Shown: positions 14,906 through 17,308 of the stretch, piece by piece | Position numbering within the stretch: the first letter of the stretch is position 1 | Layout of the letters: each line of letters begins with the position of its first letter | Source: an uncultured Treponema sp. | Lineage (GTDB): Bacteria; Spirochaetota; Spirochaetia; Treponematales; Treponemataceae | Reading direction: 5' to 3' | Assembly (NCBI GenBank): GCA_905236465.1 | Contig: CAJOQA010000070.1 | Coordinates: 1 to 17,308, forward strand | Length of the DNA stretch: 17,308 nt | Program-made: the position numbers and the translations under genes | The notes under the pieces: model-generated | The model's database searches: none | What the model was told of the DNA's origin: nothing | Seen by the model: only the letters and a program-made list of their open reading frames with translations

Positions 14906-17308
14906 ATGAAAAAAAATCTTGTAAAACTTTCACTTGCATTTTGCGCAACTAGCTTAGTCCTTTCTTGTGCAAGTACAGGTAGCAAAAATAATGATACAAA
15001 ATCAGCCGAGTACCAATACACAAAAAGTGGTTGGAAAAGCGCAAAGATTTGTGCAGGCGGTATGATTCCCGGAATTATATACAACACAAGCGAAAAGGGA
15101 GTCCTTTACGTTCGCACGGATATGGGCGGAGCTTACCGCTATATCCCAGAAAGCGAAAGCTGGAAACCTTTAACAGACTTTGCTGGTGTTGAAGATTATG
15201 GTCGCTTGGGAATAGCATCTATTGCAACAGACCCCGTTGAGCCGAACAGGGTTATTTTGGCAAGCGGAACCTACACCAACGACTGGGAAAGCGGACCTTC
15301 TGAAATGCTAGTCAGCCAGAATTATGGCGACACCTTTGACCGCATAAAGATGTACAAAAGCGACGGTTCTCCATTAAAAATGGGTGGTAACATGCCAGGT
15401 CGTGGTTGCGGAGAAAGACTTGCAATCGACCCAAATAATAACAAGATAATTTATTTTGGCTCTTTTGGAGACGGCTTATACAAAAGCTCTGACTATGGCT
15501 ACACTTGGAGCGAGGTAAAATCTTTCCCTGTAAAGGGCAATGTTTATGATGAAGGATTCCACACATACAGCCACTTTGACCACTACTTTGGAATTCTTTG
15601 GGTTCTCTTTGACCCCGCATCAGGAAGTCAGGGAGAGGGAAGTAAAAATATTTATTGTGGTGTAGCAGATACAGGCTATACAATTTATGAGTCAAATGAC
15701 GGAGGAGAGTCTTGGCATCCTCTTGCAGGTCAGCCTGACAAGGGACATGAGCTTACAGATGTACCTTACAAGGGACTTGATTCTATTGCAAAGGGTCCAC
15801 ACGCCCACATGACAGGGGAGCCTTGTTCTTGCAAAAAGTACTATCCGATTAAGTGTACATATTCACCAAAGGGAGAAATGATAATTTCTTACAACCACGG
15901 TTTTGGTCCTTATTCATCTTCTTTCTGGGGTGGGGCAATTTACAAGTATAACTTTGCAGAAAAAACTTGGACGGATATTTCTTTGCCCAAGCACGACAAG
16001 CACGACAAGGATGGCAAAATGGTAACTCTTGACCGTGGTGTAGGTAGTGTTACTGTGGATTATCAGAATCCAGATACAATGGTTGCTTCTACTTTGAATG
16101 AATGGTTCCCTGATGAATACCTTTACCGTTCAACAGACGGAGGCAAAACTTGGGATGCAATTTGGAAGTTGGATGGCTATCCAAACCGCGTGAACAAGTA
16201 CAAGCTAGATATTTCAGCTGCCCCTTGGCTTGACTGGGGAACTCAAGCTGCCTTGCCTGAAGAAACACCAAAGCTTGGCTGGACAATCATGGATATAGAA
16301 ATAGACCCATTTGACAGCGATACTTTGATGTATGGTACAGGAGCTACGATTTATGGAACCCACAATTTAACTGACTGGGATAAGGGCAAAAAAGTAAACC
16401 TTACCGTTATGGCAGCTGGTATTGAAGAGTGTGCAGTTTTGGCTTTGATAAGCCCTAGCAAGGGTGTGCACTTAATCAGTGGTGTAGGAGACATTGGTGG
16501 CTTTGTTCACACTGACTTAACAAAGTCTTCCCCAATGATTGTAAACCCAACTCTTTCTGCTGTAAGTTGCCTTGATTATGCTCAGGAGGATCCCTATTTT
16601 ATAATCCGCATGGGCGATGGCAAAATGATGTATTCAGAGGATGGTGGCGACAACTGGAATCCTACTGAAAGCTTTATAGAAGGCGCAAACACTGATTGGG
16701 GCGGAACAGCTGCGGTAAGCACGGATTCAAATATAATTCTTTGGTCTCCAAAAAATAAGACGGCTTGTTGGACTAACGATAACGGACATAAATGGAATGA
16801 ATGTCAGAACTTACCTGTGGGTGCAATAGTTGTTTCTGACCGTGTTAACAGCAGTAAGTTTTATGCCTTTGTGAAAGCTTCTAAAAACGAGGGAGCCTTT
16901 TATATGTCTAGCGATGGAGGTAAGAGCTTTAAACTGGTAAACAAAAACTTTATTGAAGACGGAAAAGAAGTTACTGCAAATAATTTAACTGCCGTTATAG
17001 GATTGGAAGGGCACCTTTGGTTAGCAGCAGGAAAAGCGGGACTTTACCACAGTGAGGACGGAGGCGCAACCTGGACTTCTATTCCTGAATTCGACAACGC
17101 TTTGGTAATAGGGCTTGGCAAGGCAAAGGATTCTAATTCCTACCAAGCCTTGTACACAAATTCCAAGTACCGCGGGCAATACGGAATCTTCCGCTCTGAT
17201 GATAAGGGAAAAACCTGGCTACGCATAAATGACGATTTGCACCAGTTCGGAGCCGCCAATTCCGCTATCACCGGCGACCCAAGAATCTATGGCCGCGTCT
17301 ACCTAGGC
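14906..17308 (+). CDS. GH74 xyloglucanase, lipoprotein (3' end cut by window)
   Basis: The frame is open for 801 codons to the window edge. The product is a glycoside hydrolase family 74 endo-xyloglucanase or oligoxyloglucan cellobiohydrolase. A signal peptide with lipobox 'VLSC' (C21) predicts an exported lipoprotein. Two seven-bladed propellers are indicated by Asp-box repeats such as 'SNDGGESW', 'STDGGKTW', 'SEDGGDNW', 'SSDGGKSF' and 'SEDGGATW'. The likely catalytic pair is D72 in 'RTDMGGAYR' and D529 in 'VGDIGGF'; this assignment is by motif symmetry with known GH74 enzymes. The last residues, 'TGDPRIYGRVYLG', are the usual end of the catalytic domain, so little of it is missing, though an added domain could follow. 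A cysteine cluster (C307, C309, C317) sits in a loop. AAGGAG lies five bases before the ATG. It should start xyloglucan breakdown outside the cytoplasm. Confidence 0.93.
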   Translation, partial: MKKNLVKLSLAFCATSLVLSCASTGSKNNDTKSAEYQYTKSGWKSAKICAGGMIPGIIYNTSEKGVLYVRTDMGGAYRYIPESESWKPLTDFAGVEDYGRLGIASIATDPVEPNRVILASGTYTNDWESGPSEMLVSQNYGDTFDRIKMYKSDGSPLKMGGNMPGRGCGERLAIDPNNNKIIYFGSFGDGLYKSSDYGYTWSEVKSFPVKGNVYDEGFHTYSHFDHYFGILWVLFDPASGSQGEGSKNIYCGVADTGYTIYESNDGGESWHPLAGQPDKGHELTDVPYKGLDSIAKGPHAHMTGEPCSCKKYYPIKCTYSPKGEMIISYNHGFGPYSSSFWGGAIYKYNFAEKTWTDISLPKHDKHDKDGKMVTLDRGVGSVTVDYQNPDTMVASTLNEWFPDEYLYRSTDGGKTWDAIWKLDGYPNRVNKYKLDISAAPWLDWGTQAALPEETPKLGWTIMDIEIDPFDSDTLMYGTGATIYGTHNLTDWDKGKKVNLTVMAAGIEECAVLALISPSKGVHLISGVGDIGGFVHTDLTKSSPMIVNPTLSAVSCLDYAQEDPYFIIRMGDGKMMYSEDGGDNWNPTESFIEGANTDWGGTAAVSTDSNIILWSPKNKTACWTNDNGHKWNECQNLPVGAIVVSDRVNSSKFYAFVKASKNEGAFYMSSDGGKSFKLVNKNFIEDGKEVTANNLTAVIGLEGHLWLAAGKAGLYHSEDGGATWTSIPEFDNALVIGLGKAKDSNSYQALYTNSKYRGQYGIFRSDDKGKTWLRINDDLHQFGAANSAITGDPRIYGRVYLG

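Noticed and set aside
15312..15695. Minus-strand frame of 127 codons
   Set aside because: It lies wholly antisense to the clearly coding GH74 propeller and is cysteine- and histidine-rich in the manner of a shadow frame.

Overview
The window looks like part of a chromosome from a plant-polysaccharide-degrading spirochaete, most likely a rumen or gut Treponema. The evidence is indirect: low-GC coding sequence, lipoproteins with relaxed lipoboxes, a decayed 'MKKSII...ALSAVAFA' type outer-membrane beta-barrel gene, an Rpn-type PD-(D/E)XK nuclease gene, and ABC sugar transport rather than SusCD. No rRNA or tRNA is present to fix the taxonomy.

Layout. 1-267: the 3' end of a small unrecognised ORF on +. 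268-9395: one long minus-strand block, read from right to left as sensor kinase (9395-7635), response regulator (7631-6117), a large imperfect palindrome (6104-6011), a candidate promoter, permease 1 (5900-4965), permease 2 (4954-4070), a pair of palindromic repeats (4044-3973), solute-binding lipoprotein (3943-2306) and GH42 beta-galactosidase (2304-268). 9396-9457: a 62-bp divergent control region whose two promoters share one -10 segment. 9458-12346: a GH3 beta-glycosidase on + with an inserted domain and a C-terminal CBM6-like domain. 12347-13900: intergenic repeats followed by a badly decayed outer-membrane protein gene. 13902-14738 on -: Rpn-family nuclease. 14906 to the window end on +: a GH74 xyloglucanase lipoprotein, open for 801 codons and cut by the window edge just short of the usual end of the family.

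How it fits together. The gene set reads as a xyloglucan-utilisation locus. An exported GH74 lipoprotein would cut xyloglucan into oligosaccharides. An LplA/LplB/LplC-like importer, with its ATPase presumably encoded elsewhere, would bring them in. Cytoplasmic GH42 would remove beta-galactosyl caps and GH3 would remove beta-linked glucose or xylose. A YesM/YesN-type two-component pair would sense substrate and control transcription. An alpha-xylosidase (GH31), needed to complete the pathway, is not in the window. The xyloglucan assignment rests mainly on GH74; GH42 and GH3 alone would fit other substrates.

The most unusual items are the face-to-face promoters over one -10, the GH3 domain architecture in a protein without a signal peptide, the palindromic repeats with compensated stem changes, the 18-bp direct repeat bounding the dead porin-like gene, and a 12-bp motif shared by the control regions of the transporter operon and the GH74 gene.
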